Assembly (NCBI GenBank): GCA_017623155.1 | Contig: JAGAPR010000004.1 | Coordinates: forward strand, 1 to 64,000 | Reading direction: 5' to 3' | DNA: 64,000 nt | From: Prevotella sp. | Lineage (GTDB): Bacteria > Bacteroidota > Bacteroidia > Bacteroidales > Bacteroidaceae | Shown: piece by piece, positions 15,789 through 25,026 of the stretch | Layout of the letters: each line of letters begins with the position of its first letter | Numbering within the stretch: the stretch's first letter is position 1 | Notes under the pieces: model-generated | Databases searched by the model: none | Told to the model about the DNA's origin: nothing | What the model saw: the letters and a program-made list of their open reading frames with translations, nothing else | Translations under genes and position numbers: made by a program

Positions 15789-16952
15789 TCAGTTAATATA
15801 CTGCTGATATATTTTCAGGCCGAAATCGGGGGTTATGGCGTATATATATTCGAAGATATCATCGCGGTTATGCTCGTAGTTTTCCCACACCTTGTCTTTC
15901 AGGAAAAAGTAAAACTCAACGGGAAGTCCTGTCGCTGCCGGCTCGAGTTGATGCACCATGCAGGTCATCGAGCCGTTCACTTCCGCGTGCTTGGCAAGAT
16001 ATCTTTCCACATATCGTCGGAAAGCGGTGAGGTTTACCGTGTCGGGTGTAATATCTCCGGCCTTGAAATATCCTTTCTCCACGAGCTTGTCGCAGAGCAA
16101 TTCTCCCATCGGATGAATGGAATTGAAGTCGTAGTGTATCTTGCGCGATACCCTGCGACCGTCGCTTTCCTGCATTCCTATCCAGTTTTTGAACGAGTCG
16201 TCGACGAGAGTCTGCGGCGTGACGGTGACTATTGTGTTGTCGAAGTTGCGCACTTTGACTGTCGTCAGTGTTATGTCTTCCACCGTTCCGTCGGCTCCTG
16301 CCTTGGGAACTGTTATCCAATCGCCTTTTCTCATCATGTTGTTGCTCGTCAGTCTTATTCCTGCCACGAGTCCCGATATGGTGTCTTTGAAAACCAGCAT
16401 CATTATGGCCGATGTGGCACCGAGTCCGGCAAATAATTTTGTCGGGCTTTTGTCTATTATTATTGCCATTACCGTTATTACGGCTATGAATATCATTACG
16501 ATTTTCAACACTCCGCAGAACGAGTGGAAGTACTGTTGCGTCGACGAGTTGATGTTGTTGCCGAGCAGTTTTAGCGAGTTGATGAACACTATTGCCAGAT
16601 TTGTCGACATCACTGTAATATATACCGCCGTGCCCCTTTCGAGTATTTCATGCACGGTGTCAAATTTGGTGAATATCATCGGAAGCAATATCCATATCAC
16701 CACGGCCGGTACGATGCGGCTTGCCGCTTTCAGTATGTCGTCGCTCAAGAGAACATCGTCCCAAGTGGTTTTTGTGCGTGAGGTGATGTTCCTCACAATC
16801 GGAGTTACAATTTTCCTGAACAGTATTCCTGCCGCGGATGCCAGTATGATGGCAATGATCACGAGCAGAATAAACCGTACCACGGTAACGGCTGAGCCGG
16901 TAATACCGCACATTTGGATGAATTGTTCAACGTAATATTCGATTCGTAGCAT
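15789..16952 (-). CDS. MscS-family mechanosensitive ion channel
   Basis: A 387-residue inner-membrane channel that releases solutes on hypo-osmotic shock. There are about five hydrophobic helices in residues 20-190. The pore helix with small residues and the conserved turn reads [24 protein letters not shown] (around 174-197), followed by the MscS beta domain ([36 protein letters not shown]-like). The extended N-terminus resembles the YbdG-like mini-MscK group. Its stop is 14 bases past the shared terminator. No promoter motif stands out upstream. Confidence 0.9.
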   Translation of the reverse strand: [387 protein letters not shown]

Positions 16953-17040
16953 TTTTTTGTTGTTTTTATTGTTTAATGGTTTAATTTAGGATGCAGTGCC
17001 ATGCCTGCCGTTTTTTTCGGCTTTTGTGTGTCTTTGAGTG

Positions 17041-18306
17041 TTACGGCCGGCATAATGCCGTGCACACCTTGTCTTGAAAAGCCTTGCCTTTGCTGCCGTT
17101 CATCAGTCCCTGATTTATTATTGCGAAACAAAGCAGGTGGCCGTTTGCCGCCGTACAGTATCCGGCGAGCGACCTTATTCCCGTCAGTGTTCCTGTTTTT
17201 GCGTGTACGTTGCCATCCGCCGCGCTGCCCCGCATTCGGCTTTTCAGCGTGCCGTCTTCTCCCGCCACCGGCAATGAGTGGTATAGATGGTTGAATATCT
17301 CACTGTTTTTGTAGGCATATCGCAGCAGTGCCACTTCGAGTTCGGCCGATACGTAATTATAGAGCGACAGTCCGCTGCCGTCGGCAATTTTATAGTTTGC
17401 AGGCTGCAGTCCGCTTTTTCTTATCAGGTTGCGTATCGCCGTCCTTGCGTGCACGGCCTTTGCGGGTTTGTTTCCGCTTGCGGCCGCAATCTGGTAGAAC
17501 ATTGATTCGGCGAAAAGATTATCGCTGTCTTTCATCATCCGCACCAGTATCTGGTCCATTGTATGAAAACGGGTGCACACGGCAAACGCTCCGGCGGGCA
17601 CTTCCCCCTCGGTGTTGAAAGCCTCCACCGTCACTCCCGCCTCTCTTAGTTCCTCGACGAAGCGTTCGGTAAAAATATCTTTTCGAGATATCAGCAGTGG
17701 CGACAGTGTGGGATTTTTATCGTCCCAGCACCATCCTTCGCCCAGTCGGTCGCCGTCTTTCATTGTTTTGTCGGCCACTATCCGTCCCCTTATCGTGTCT
17801 ACGCTCATCTGTTTGATGCTCTCCACAAACGCTTTCATGTCGTCGCTGTTGAACAACGGGTCGAACCCGCCCACGCAATAGATGTCGCCCGTGAGCGTGT
17901 TGTCGTTTATCTTGCCGGTATAATATAGCGATGTGCGAAACTGATACGACCCGCCGAGCCTGTCGAGAGCCGCCACGGCGGTGACAACTTTCATTGTAGA
18001 TGCCGGCCTCAGCATTTGTTTGTCGTTGTGCCGGTAGATGATGCTGTCGGCCGTCAGGTCGTATACGAGCAGCCCCACTTGCGATGTCTTGAACATTTTG
18101 TTATCGAGCAGTTCGCTTATCGCGGCCTGTGCTCCTGCCGGCCACGGCAGTGCGGGGCATGCGGTGTCTACGGTATCGGCCACGGTGCTGTCCTGTTCCG
18201 CTTCCGTCTCGTTGTCTCTTTCCCGTTCGTCTTGCGCGGTTGCTGTCTGTGTCCAAGTATTCAGCGACAGGAAAGCGATGATAAAATAAATATAAAATCT
18301 GTTCAT
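17041..18306 (-). CDS. dacB: D-alanyl-D-alanine carboxypeptidase/endopeptidase (PBP4 type)
   Basis: A 421-residue periplasmic class C penicillin-binding protein that trims and cleaves peptidoglycan peptides. A signal peptide (residues 1-24) is followed by an acidic linker (QDERERDNETEAEQDS). The three catalytic motifs are present: S103-T-M-K106 in LRPASTMKVVTA, SDN in MKDSDNLFAES, and KTG in HAKTGTLTGIRSLAGY near the C-terminus. It is shorter than E. coli PBP4, mainly in the inserted domain. A single-gene unit with its own promoter. Confidence 0.93.
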   Translation of the reverse strand: MNRFYIYFIIAFLSLNTWTQTATAQDERERDNETEAEQDSTVADTVDTACPALPWPAGAQAAISELLDNKMFKTSQVGLLVYDLTADSIIYRHNDKQMLRPASTMKVVTAVAALDRLGGSYQFRTSLYYTGKINDNTLTGDIYCVGGFDPLFNSDDMKAFVESIKQMSVDTIRGRIVADKTMKDGDRLGEGWCWDDKNPTLSPLLISRKDIFTERFVEELREAGVTVEAFNTEGEVPAGAFAVCTRFHTMDQILVRMMKDSDNLFAESMFYQIAAASGNKPAKAVHARTAIRNLIRKSGLQPANYKIADGSGLSLYNYVSAELEVALLRYAYKNSEIFNHLYHSLPVAGEDGTLKSRMRGSAADGNVHAKTGTLTGIRSLAGYCTAANGHLLCFAIINQGLMNGSKGKAFQDKVCTALCRP

Positions 18307-18324
18307 TAACTTTTAAAATAGTTA

Positions 18325-18334
18325 TGCAAAATTA
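18325..18334 (-). promoter_or_regulatory. -7 promoter element of dacB
   Basis: Minus-strand TAATTTTGCA, 18 bases before the dacB ATG at 18306. Confidence 0.65.
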
Positions 18335-18454
18335 CTCTATTTTGTTGAAAAAGCCAAGTGTTTTGTCGTTTGTTTTATCTGGTTGTTACTATGCTTTTTT
18401 GCCTGCCGTGCTGCTGGCTGTCACTCGCGGCGGGGATGTCGTGAATGGTGTGTA

Positions 18455-18903
18455 TTAACATTTCAACTTTGCGTTTAACTAAAAATATGCAAACGAAAAG
18501 TAAAAACTCGATACAAAATGTTTTCGCAAAGTAGGTTTTGTTAACTTAAAATATTTAACTTAAAAGGCGATTATTTAATATTTGTAAACAATCGCATGTC
18601 GGTTTTTTCTCCTTTTCGTACATTTTTGCCTTGCAATAAGGCCGTAATTGCATTGCATTTACGGCCTAACGGGAGTGCAATAAGGCCGTAATTGGAATGC
18701 ATTTACGGCCTAATTGGAAAACAAGGCGGTTTTTGAGGTGATGAAAAACGGTATAAATCGTTGCAAATATTTAATATACAGGCATTTATGTAAAATTGTT
18801 CAAAACTCGCGTATTTGCGCCAAAAAATTTTTTCTTGAAAAAGAATCGATTCTCAGCGATGTTAACATAATAATTTATGACACTTTATTTGTGATTGTTT
18901 AAC
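18455..18903 (+). repeat. 449-bp dispersed element, copy 2
   Basis: The second copy, exactly the same length as copies 1 and 3, with all landmarks at the same offsets (76, 178, 259). It begins TTAACA and ends TTTAAC. The central stem is CAATAAGGCCGTAATTG against CATTTACGGCCTAATTG, with two mismatched positions. The terminal 62-codon open frame (TTG 18714, stop 18900-18902) is kept. Against copy 3 I hand-count 35 differences in its 189 bases (14, 10 and 11 at codon positions 1, 2 and 3), which does not look like protein-level selection. It ends 152 bases before nadB and points in the same direction. Confidence 0.85.
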
Positions 18904-19024
18904 AAAAACACGTAGAAGATGTTAAATAGGAGGTTTTGGATGTCAGATGTCAGATGCTACATGTTAAGTGCGCTAAAAAACGAAAAAATACCGCCGGTGG
19001 TTATTCATTGTAAATAAAAATAGT

Positions 19025-19033
19025 TACTTTTGC
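19025..19033 (+). promoter_or_regulatory. -7 promoter element of nadB
   Basis: TACTTTTGC with a TTG near 19009, about 21 bases before the nadB ATG at 19055. Confidence 0.7.
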
Positions 19034-19054
19034 ACCGTAATTAAAACAGCATTT

Positions 19055-20644
19055 ATGGTTTTTAAATACGATTTTCTCGTAATCGGCTCAGGAGTGGCCG
19101 GTATGAGTTACGCCTTGAAAGTGGCAAGAGCGCACAAGGGCAAGGTATGTATCATTTGCAAAACGTCGCTCGACGAGGCAAACACTTCGTTTGCCCAAGG
19201 CGGAGTGGCATCGGTGACAAATCTTGCGACAGATAATTTCGAGAAGCATATCGAGGATACGATGATAGCCGGCGACTATATCAGCGACCGCAAGGCCGTT
19301 GAGCAGGTTGTGAGAAACGCCCCCGCGCAAATCCGCGAGCTCGTGGAGTGGGGCGTGAACTTCGACCGTCGCAACGATGGCGAGTTTGATTTGCATCGCG
19401 AGGGCGGACATTCGGAATTCAGAATACTCCACCATGCCGACGACACGGGCGCCGAAATTCAGCGCGGACTGATGGCCGCCGTGCGTGCCTGCCCCGACAT
19501 CGACATAAAGGAAAATCACTTTGCCGTGGAGATTATCACCCAGCATCACCTCGGCGCGAGGGTGACACGCCGCACTCCGTATATTCATTGCTATGGCGCA
19601 TACGTGCTAAATCCCGACACGGAAAAGGTGGACACCTACCTGAGCAAGGTCACGCTGATGTGCACCGGCGGATGCGGAGCGGTGTATCAGGCCACTACCA
19701 ATCCGGTGATTGCCACCGGCGACGGCGAGGCAATGGTGTACAGAGCCAAGGGAACGGTGGCCGACATGGAGTTCGTGCAGTTTCATCCCACCGCGCTTTA
19801 CCATCCCGGCGAGACACATCCCGCCTTTCTAATCACCGAGGCCATGCGAGGATACGGAGGGATACTGCGCCTGCCGAACGGCGATTCGTTCATGGAGAAA
19901 TACGACAAGCGTCTTTCGCTCGCCCCGCGCGACATCGTTGCCCGCGCGATAGACAAGGAAATGAAAATCCACGGGCTCGACCATGTGTGTCTCGATGTCA
20001 CTCACAAAAATGCCGAGGAGACCAAACGTCATTTCCCCAACATATATCAGAAATGCAAGACGATGGGTATCGACATCACCACCGACTATATCCCCGTGCG
20101 TCCGGCGGCCCACTACATGTGCGGTGGCATAAAGGTCGACCTCAACGGCCAGTCGTCTATCGAGCGGCTTTATGCCATCGGCGAGTGCGCGTGTACCGGA
20201 TTGCATGGCGGAAACCGCCTCGCGAGTAACTCGCTGATAGAGGCCGTGGTATATGCCGATGCGGCGGCAAAACACTCTCTGGCACATGTCGACGAGTATG
20301 ACTTCAATGACAAAGTGCCCGAATGGAACGACGAGGGCACGCTCACCAATGAAGAGAAAGTGCTGATAACTCAAAGCGTGAAAGAGGTGACGCAGATAAT
20401 GAGCAACTATGTGGGCATCGTGCGCAGCGACCTGCGTCTGCATCGCGCGTGGGACCGTCTCGACATGCTCTATGAAGAGACTGAAAACCTGTTCAAGCGT
20501 GTGAAAGCGAGCCGCGACATCTGCGAACTTCGCAACATGATAAACGTGGCATATCTCATCACCCGGTGGGCAATAGAGCGCAAAGAGTGCCGCGGACTGC
20601 ACTACACCACCGACTATCCGCTGCACGCCTACGACAAGAAGTGA
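19055..20644 (+). CDS. nadB: L-aspartate oxidase
   Basis: A 529-residue cytoplasmic FAD enzyme that oxidises L-aspartate to iminoaspartate for NAD synthesis, using fumarate or oxygen. The dinucleotide fold is VIGSGVAGMSYALK (residues 8-21). Active-site segments HREGGHSEFRILHHADDTGAEI, FVQFHPTALYHPG and RPAAHYMCGGIKVDLNGQ are intact, and GECACTGLHGGNRLASNSLIEA binds FAD. Length is normal. NadA and NadC are not in this window. Copy 2 of the 449-bp element lies upstream and a hairpin terminator downstream. Confidence 0.95.
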   Translation: MVFKYDFLVIGSGVAGMSYALKVARAHKGKVCIICKTSLDEANTSFAQGGVASVTNLATDNFEKHIEDTMIAGDYISDRKAVEQVVRNAPAQIRELVEWGVNFDRRNDGEFDLHREGGHSEFRILHHADDTGAEIQRGLMAAVRACPDIDIKENHFAVEIITQHHLGARVTRRTPYIHCYGAYVLNPDTEKVDTYLSKVTLMCTGGCGAVYQATTNPVIATGDGEAMVYRAKGTVADMEFVQFHPTALYHPGETHPAFLITEAMRGYGGILRLPNGDSFMEKYDKRLSLAPRDIVARAIDKEMKIHGLDHVCLDVTHKNAEETKRHFPNIYQKCKTMGIDITTDYIPVRPAAHYMCGGIKVDLNGQSSIERLYAIGECACTGLHGGNRLASNSLIEAVVYADAAAKHSLAHVDEYDFNDKVPEWNDEGTLTNEEKVLITQSVKEVTQIMSNYVGIVRSDLRLHRAWDRLDMLYEETENLFKRVKASRDICELRNMINVAYLITRWAIERKECRGLHYTTDYPLHAYDKK

Positions 20645-20665
20645 ATTTTGTGAAGATAACGATAA

Positions 20666-20703
20666 GACGTGCCGTGCCGACTTTATGTCATGCACGGCAC
20701 GTT
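20666..20703 (+). terminator. Terminator of nadB
   Basis: ACGTGCCGTGC (20667-20677) pairs perfectly with GCACGGCACGT (20692-20702), followed by TTTCGTCTC, 23 bases after the nadB stop. Confidence 0.75.
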
Positions 20704-20793
20704 TCGTCTCTATATAAAGACGATGGACACTTGTTTTTTTACCGCCATGAAATAAAAACAGTTGCCGTTACTGTTTTTTCATTACTTATTTAG

Positions 20794-20802
20794 TATCTTT
20801 GC
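20794..20802 (+). promoter_or_regulatory. -7 promoter element of the double SGNH esterase
   Basis: TATCTTTGC, about 37 bases before the ATG at 20839. Confidence 0.75.
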
Positions 20803-20838
20803 ATATCTATTTACATATAATTAAAATAATACTCAGAT

Positions 20839-22458
20839 ATGAAAAAACTATTATCCGCTGTCTTCGTATTGGGCGCGTTGGCCGTGCCTGTGACGGCACA
20901 AAACCTTAAGCCGGTGGAAGATGTCAACAAGGTTATCGACAATACCCCCGACAGTATAAACAAGGCACTCATGGCACGACCCGCTCCGGGAACAACCCGA
21001 AAAGGAGACAAACCGGTGCTTTTCCTCATCGGTAACTCGACTATGCGCAACGGCACTTTGGGTAACGGAAACAACGGTCAATGGGGATGGGGATACTTTG
21101 CCCATAAATATTTCGACGCCGATAAAATCAGCGTCGAGAACCAAGCACTCGGCGGAATGAGCACACGCACATTCTATAACAAACTGTGGCCCGCTGTGCG
21201 CGCGGCACTGAAACCGGGCGACTGGGTGATAATCTCGATAGGACACAACGACAACGGACCGTTTGACGAGGGCCGCGCGCGTGCCGTGATAAAGGGCACG
21301 GGAAGCGACTCGATGGAAGTGACGATAAAGGAAACCGGCGAGAAAGAAACAGTATACACCTACGGCGGATACATGCGCAAGTATATTGCCGACTGCCGCG
21401 CCGCCGGAGCACACCCGATACTGATGTCGCTCACACCGCGCAATGCCTACGGCGAAGACGGAAAGATAGTGCGCAAGCCCCACGGAGCATGGCTCGAGGA
21501 GATAAGTCGCGAGCAGGGAGTGCCCTATATCGACCTCAACGAGATTTCGGGAGCCAAGCTCGACCGCTACGGAAAGTGGAAAGAGAGCTACCACTTCTAT
21601 AAAGACAACATACACACGAGCAAGTTCGGAGCGGAGATGAACGCACGCTCGGCCGCCGAAGGCATTGCGGCCAATGCCAATCCTGCACTCAATCCGCTTA
21701 AAGCGATGATGAAAAATGTGGCTCCCGACACAATAGACGTGAAACGCGAGAAAGGCAAGCCCGTGGTGTTTATCACGGGAGACTCTACCGTGAAAAACGA
21801 GGATAAGGACGAAAACGGCATGTGGGGCTGGGGCTCGCAGGCATATACGGTGTTCGACGCTAAGAAAATCACATGCGTGAACTGTGCCAAGGCCGGCCGC
21901 TCGACACGCACATATCTCAACGAAGGACGGTGGGAGAGGGTTTACAACAGCCTTAAACCGGGCGATTTCGTGCTCATACAATTCGGCCACAACGACATAG
22001 GTCCCATCAATAAAGACCGTGCGCGCGGCACCATACCCGGCACATCCGACTCTACAAAGGTGTTTAAGATGGAGAAAGACGGCACATACGAGCTCGTGTA
22101 CACGTTCGGGTGGTATCTCAAAAAGTTCATTCAGGACGTGCGCGAGAAAGGTGCCACGCCCATCCTCGTGTCGCTCACTCCGCGCAACGAGTGGCCGAAA
22201 GGCAAGATAGAGCGCCGCAACGACAGCTATGGCAAATGGTATCGCGAGGTGGCAGAGGCTACTGGAGTGGAACTTGTAGACCTTCACAACATCACCGCCG
22301 ACTATCTCGACAAGAAATGCGGCAGCAAAGCGAAAGCCATGAAGTACTACAATCGTGACCATACACACACCTCTCTCCTCGGTGCCAAGACCAATGCCAA
22401 GAGCATCGCCAAGGGCTTGAAGGCGAACAAGAGCCCGCTGGCGAAGTATTTGAGGTAG
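20839..22458 (+). CDS. Secreted two-domain SGNH esterase, rhamnogalacturonan acetylesterase-like
   Basis: A 539-residue exported protein with signal peptide MKKLLSAVFVLGALAVPVTAQ and two tandem SGNH hydrolase domains of the CE12/rhamnogalacturonan acetylesterase type. Domain 1 (about 45-275) has LFLIGNSTMRNG, GQWGWGYF, ALGGMSTRTF, GHNDNGPF and DNIHTSKFG. Domain 2 (about 305-535) has VFITGDSTVKN, GMWGWGSQ, AKAGRSTRTY, GHNDIGPI and RDHTHTSLLG. Each has its own Ser, Gly, Asn and Asp-X-X-His set, so both may be active; domain 1 has GNS in place of the usual GDS. It would remove acetyl groups from pectin in the periplasm or outside. No SusC/D or glycoside hydrolase is adjacent. Confidence 0.88.
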   Translation: MKKLLSAVFVLGALAVPVTAQNLKPVEDVNKVIDNTPDSINKALMARPAPGTTRKGDKPVLFLIGNSTMRNGTLGNGNNGQWGWGYFAHKYFDADKISVENQALGGMSTRTFYNKLWPAVRAALKPGDWVIISIGHNDNGPFDEGRARAVIKGTGSDSMEVTIKETGEKETVYTYGGYMRKYIADCRAAGAHPILMSLTPRNAYGEDGKIVRKPHGAWLEEISREQGVPYIDLNEISGAKLDRYGKWKESYHFYKDNIHTSKFGAEMNARSAAEGIAANANPALNPLKAMMKNVAPDTIDVKREKGKPVVFITGDSTVKNEDKDENGMWGWGSQAYTVFDAKKITCVNCAKAGRSTRTYLNEGRWERVYNSLKPGDFVLIQFGHNDIGPINKDRARGTIPGTSDSTKVFKMEKDGTYELVYTFGWYLKKFIQDVREKGATPILVSLTPRNEWPKGKIERRNDSYGKWYREVAEATGVELVDLHNITADYLDKKCGSKAKAMKYYNRDHTHTSLLGAKTNAKSIAKGLKANKSPLAKYLR

Positions 22459-22477
22459 GATTATTGGTTTTTATTTG

Positions 22478-22540
22478 GAGTTAATGGAGTTAAAGGAGTT
22501 ATTGCGGACGCAGTCCGCAATAACTCCATTAACTCCCTAT
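22478..22540. repeat. Palindromic intergenic repeat (GAGTTAT type)
   Basis: GGAGTTATTGCGGAC (22495-22509) and GTCCGCAATAACTCC (22513-22527) form a perfect 15-bp stem with a 3-base loop, flanked by further GGAGTTAA / TTAACTCC arms. The same design occurs at 51846-51884 with compensating changes. It lies between the esterase and dnaG and may end the esterase transcript. Confidence 0.8.
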
Positions 22541-22551
22541 AATAATAAAAA

Positions 22552-24528
22552 ATGATTGACAGAGCAACAGTAGAGCGAATATTGGATGCCGCGGAGATAG
22601 TAGACGTGGTTTCGGATTTTGTCACCTTGCGAAAGCGCGGGGTAAACTATGTCGGATTGTGTCCTTTTCACGACGACACAACCCCGTCGTTCTATGTCTC
22701 GCCGGCGAAAGGGGTGTGCAAATGCTTTGCATGTGGCAAGGGAGGAACGGCCGTTCACTTCATCATGGAGCATGAACAACTGTCTTACCCCGACGCTTTG
22801 CGGTGGCTCGCGAAGAAATACAGCATCGAGATAAAGGAACGGGAACTTACCGATGACGAACGGCGCGAGGCCAACGAGCGCGAGAGTATGTTCATTGTCA
22901 ACGAGTGGGCGAAAGACTATTTCATTGACATAATGCACAATGATGTCGACGGTAAGGCCATCGGCATGCAGTATTTCCGCAGCCGGGGCATTCGTGACGA
23001 TATCATGCAGAAGTTTCAACTCGGCTATGCCCCGGCACGGCGCGACGCCTTGTCGAAAGCGGCAATGGCCAAAGGATATAAAGAGGATTTCCTTGTCAAA
23101 ACCGGACTATGCTATAAAAAGGATAACGGAGAACTCGTAGACAGATATTCGGGGCGGGTTATTTTCCCGTGGTTCAACATCAGCGGAAAGGTAAACGCGT
23201 TCGGCGGGCGGCTTCTCGACTCGCGCACCAAGGGCGTGCAGCAGAAGTATGTCAACTCGCCTGAGTCGGAAATATATCACAAGGACCATGAACTTTATGG
23301 CCTGTATCAGGCCAAACGCGCGATAGTAAAGGAAGACTGCGTGTATATGGTGGAGGGATATACCGACGTGATAGCCATGCATCAGTGCGGAATAGAGAAC
23401 GTGGTGGCCAACTCGGGAACGGCTCTCAGCGTGTATCAGATACGTATGCTACACCGGTTTACGGCCAATGTGGTGCTTCTTTACGACGGTGATGAGGCCG
23501 GCATTCACGCCGCCATGAGAGGAACGGACATGTTGCTCGCCGAGGGAATGAACATAAAGGTTTTGCTTTTGCCCGATGGTGACGACCCCGATAGTTATTC
23601 CCGGAAGCACAGCGCCGAGGAATTGGTGACTTATATAGAAAAGAACAAGACGGATTTTATACAATTCAAGACCGACTTGCTGCTTAAAGGTGTCACCGAT
23701 CCGGTGAAACGTTCGGAGGCTATCGGCAGCATTGTGCGCAGCGTTTCGGTAATTCCGAACCAGATAACACGCGATACATATATCCACGAATGTGCACATC
23801 GTCTCGGTATGAGCGAGCGAACGCTCGTCAATACGATGAACAATTTTATTCGCGGCGATGTGGAAAACAAGGCCAAAGAGGCCGAACGCGAGAAGAGAAA
23901 ACTGCAACAGGAAGCCGAAGACGGGCAGCCGGAGAGTACAACCGCAACGGCGATATCGCCAAGAATAGGGCTTCACAGCGTGGCGGAACAGGTATCCGAA
24001 GTGGAGAAAATGCTCATACAGAACATCATACGGCATGGCGAGGAGATTATTTTCGACGGACTTGAGACGGAAGACGGGCAGACAGTGAGTCTCTCCGTGG
24101 CGCAATACGTGGACTACGACATGTCGCAAGACGGGCTCGCTTTCGGCAATGAACTTTACAACCGCATACTTGCCGAGGCGGCTGAGCATAGCGGTGACGA
24201 GGGCTTTTGTGCCGAGACATACTTCATGCACCACCCCGATGTGGAGATAAGCAGGCTCGCCGGTGAACTTGCCATGAACAGATACCGACTCAGCCGCAGC
24301 CTTGAAATGCCTCATAAGACAGAGAATTTGCGCCAAAGGGTAATTCATCTGATACTCGATTTCCGCATGGATATAGTGAAACGCCACCTTGCCGATATTC
24401 AGAGACAGCTGCGGCAGGCGGGCAACGACATGGAGCGCGTGATGCAACTGATGCACGAACACAAGGAAACACAACAGCTCCGGGACACTCTTGCCAAGCA
24501 ACTCGGTAGCGATGTGATGGTGAATTGA
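22552..24528 (+). CDS. dnaG: DNA primase
   Basis: A 658-residue DnaG that makes RNA primers at the replication fork. The N-terminal zinc finger is CPFHDDTTPSFYVSPAKGVCKCFACG, with C40, H43, C61 and C64 expected as ligands. The TOPRIM catalytic core shows VYMVEGYTDVIAMHQ and VVLLYDGDEAGIHAA with PDGDDPDSY. The C-terminal helicase-binding part is divergent, as usual, with a charged Glu/Lys-rich linker near residues 440-475. It is not in the rpsU-dnaG-rpoD arrangement of enterobacteria. The start ATG is preceded by the palindromic repeat. Confidence 0.95.
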   Translation: MIDRATVERILDAAEIVDVVSDFVTLRKRGVNYVGLCPFHDDTTPSFYVSPAKGVCKCFACGKGGTAVHFIMEHEQLSYPDALRWLAKKYSIEIKERELTDDERREANERESMFIVNEWAKDYFIDIMHNDVDGKAIGMQYFRSRGIRDDIMQKFQLGYAPARRDALSKAAMAKGYKEDFLVKTGLCYKKDNGELVDRYSGRVIFPWFNISGKVNAFGGRLLDSRTKGVQQKYVNSPESEIYHKDHELYGLYQAKRAIVKEDCVYMVEGYTDVIAMHQCGIENVVANSGTALSVYQIRMLHRFTANVVLLYDGDEAGIHAAMRGTDMLLAEGMNIKVLLLPDGDDPDSYSRKHSAEELVTYIEKNKTDFIQFKTDLLLKGVTDPVKRSEAIGSIVRSVSVIPNQITRDTYIHECAHRLGMSERTLVNTMNNFIRGDVENKAKEAEREKRKLQQEAEDGQPESTTATAISPRIGLHSVAEQVSEVEKMLIQNIIRHGEEIIFDGLETEDGQTVSLSVAQYVDYDMSQDGLAFGNELYNRILAEAAEHSGDEGFCAETYFMHHPDVEISRLAGELAMNRYRLSRSLEMPHKTENLRQRVIHLILDFRMDIVKRHLADIQRQLRQAGNDMERVMQLMHEHKETQQLRDTLAKQLGSDVMVN

Positions 24529-24618
24529 TGTTTGGTAATGTGCGCATGTGTTGCATCGGAAGAGGAAATGAAAATATTAAAAAGTGAAACAAGATAACAA
24601 GGATAATCATAATAAAAG

Positions 24619-24951
24619 ATGTATTACATTCAAAAGACGATGGAAATATCCGCCTGTCACCGGCTGATGCTTGACTATGAGAGTAAGTGTACGCGCCGGC
24701 ACGGGCACAACTGGATAATAACGGTGTTTTGCAAGGCGCGGGAACTGAACCAAAACGGGATGGTTTGTGACTTTACCGAGGTAAAGCATAAGATTAAAGA
24801 CGTGCTCGACCATGGCGATTTAAACGAGATATTGCCTTTCAATCCCACGGCGGAGAACATCGCGCGGTGGTGTACCGAGCAGATACCGCAGTGCTATAAG
24901 GCTACGGTAAAGGAGAGTGAGGGCAATATTGCCACATATGAAGTGGACTGA
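24619..24951 (+). CDS. queD: 6-carboxy-5,6,7,8-tetrahydropterin synthase
   Basis: A 110-residue cytoplasmic enzyme of the 6-pyruvoyl-tetrahydropterin synthase family, making carboxytetrahydropterin for queuosine (tRNA) synthesis. Zinc ligands are H16 in ISACHRLM and the pair in RRHGHNW; the catalytic Cys precedes them in SKCTRRHGH. The Glu of VKESEGNIATYEV closes the fold. It lies 75 bases upstream of queE, so the queuosine genes are paired. Confidence 0.92.
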   Translation: MYYIQKTMEISACHRLMLDYESKCTRRHGHNWIITVFCKARELNQNGMVCDFTEVKHKIKDVLDHGDLNEILPFNPTAENIARWCTEQIPQCYKATVKESEGNIATYEVD

Positions 24952-25026
24952 TAGAAACCGATTGTGACGTTATGAGATATTCCATATCGTATGCGTCTGT
25001 TTGGTATTTGATATGATATAGTTGTT

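Noticed and set aside
20851..22368. 505-codon frame antisense to the tandem SGNH esterase
   Set aside because: The sense gene has a signal peptide and all catalytic motifs; the antisense frame has none.
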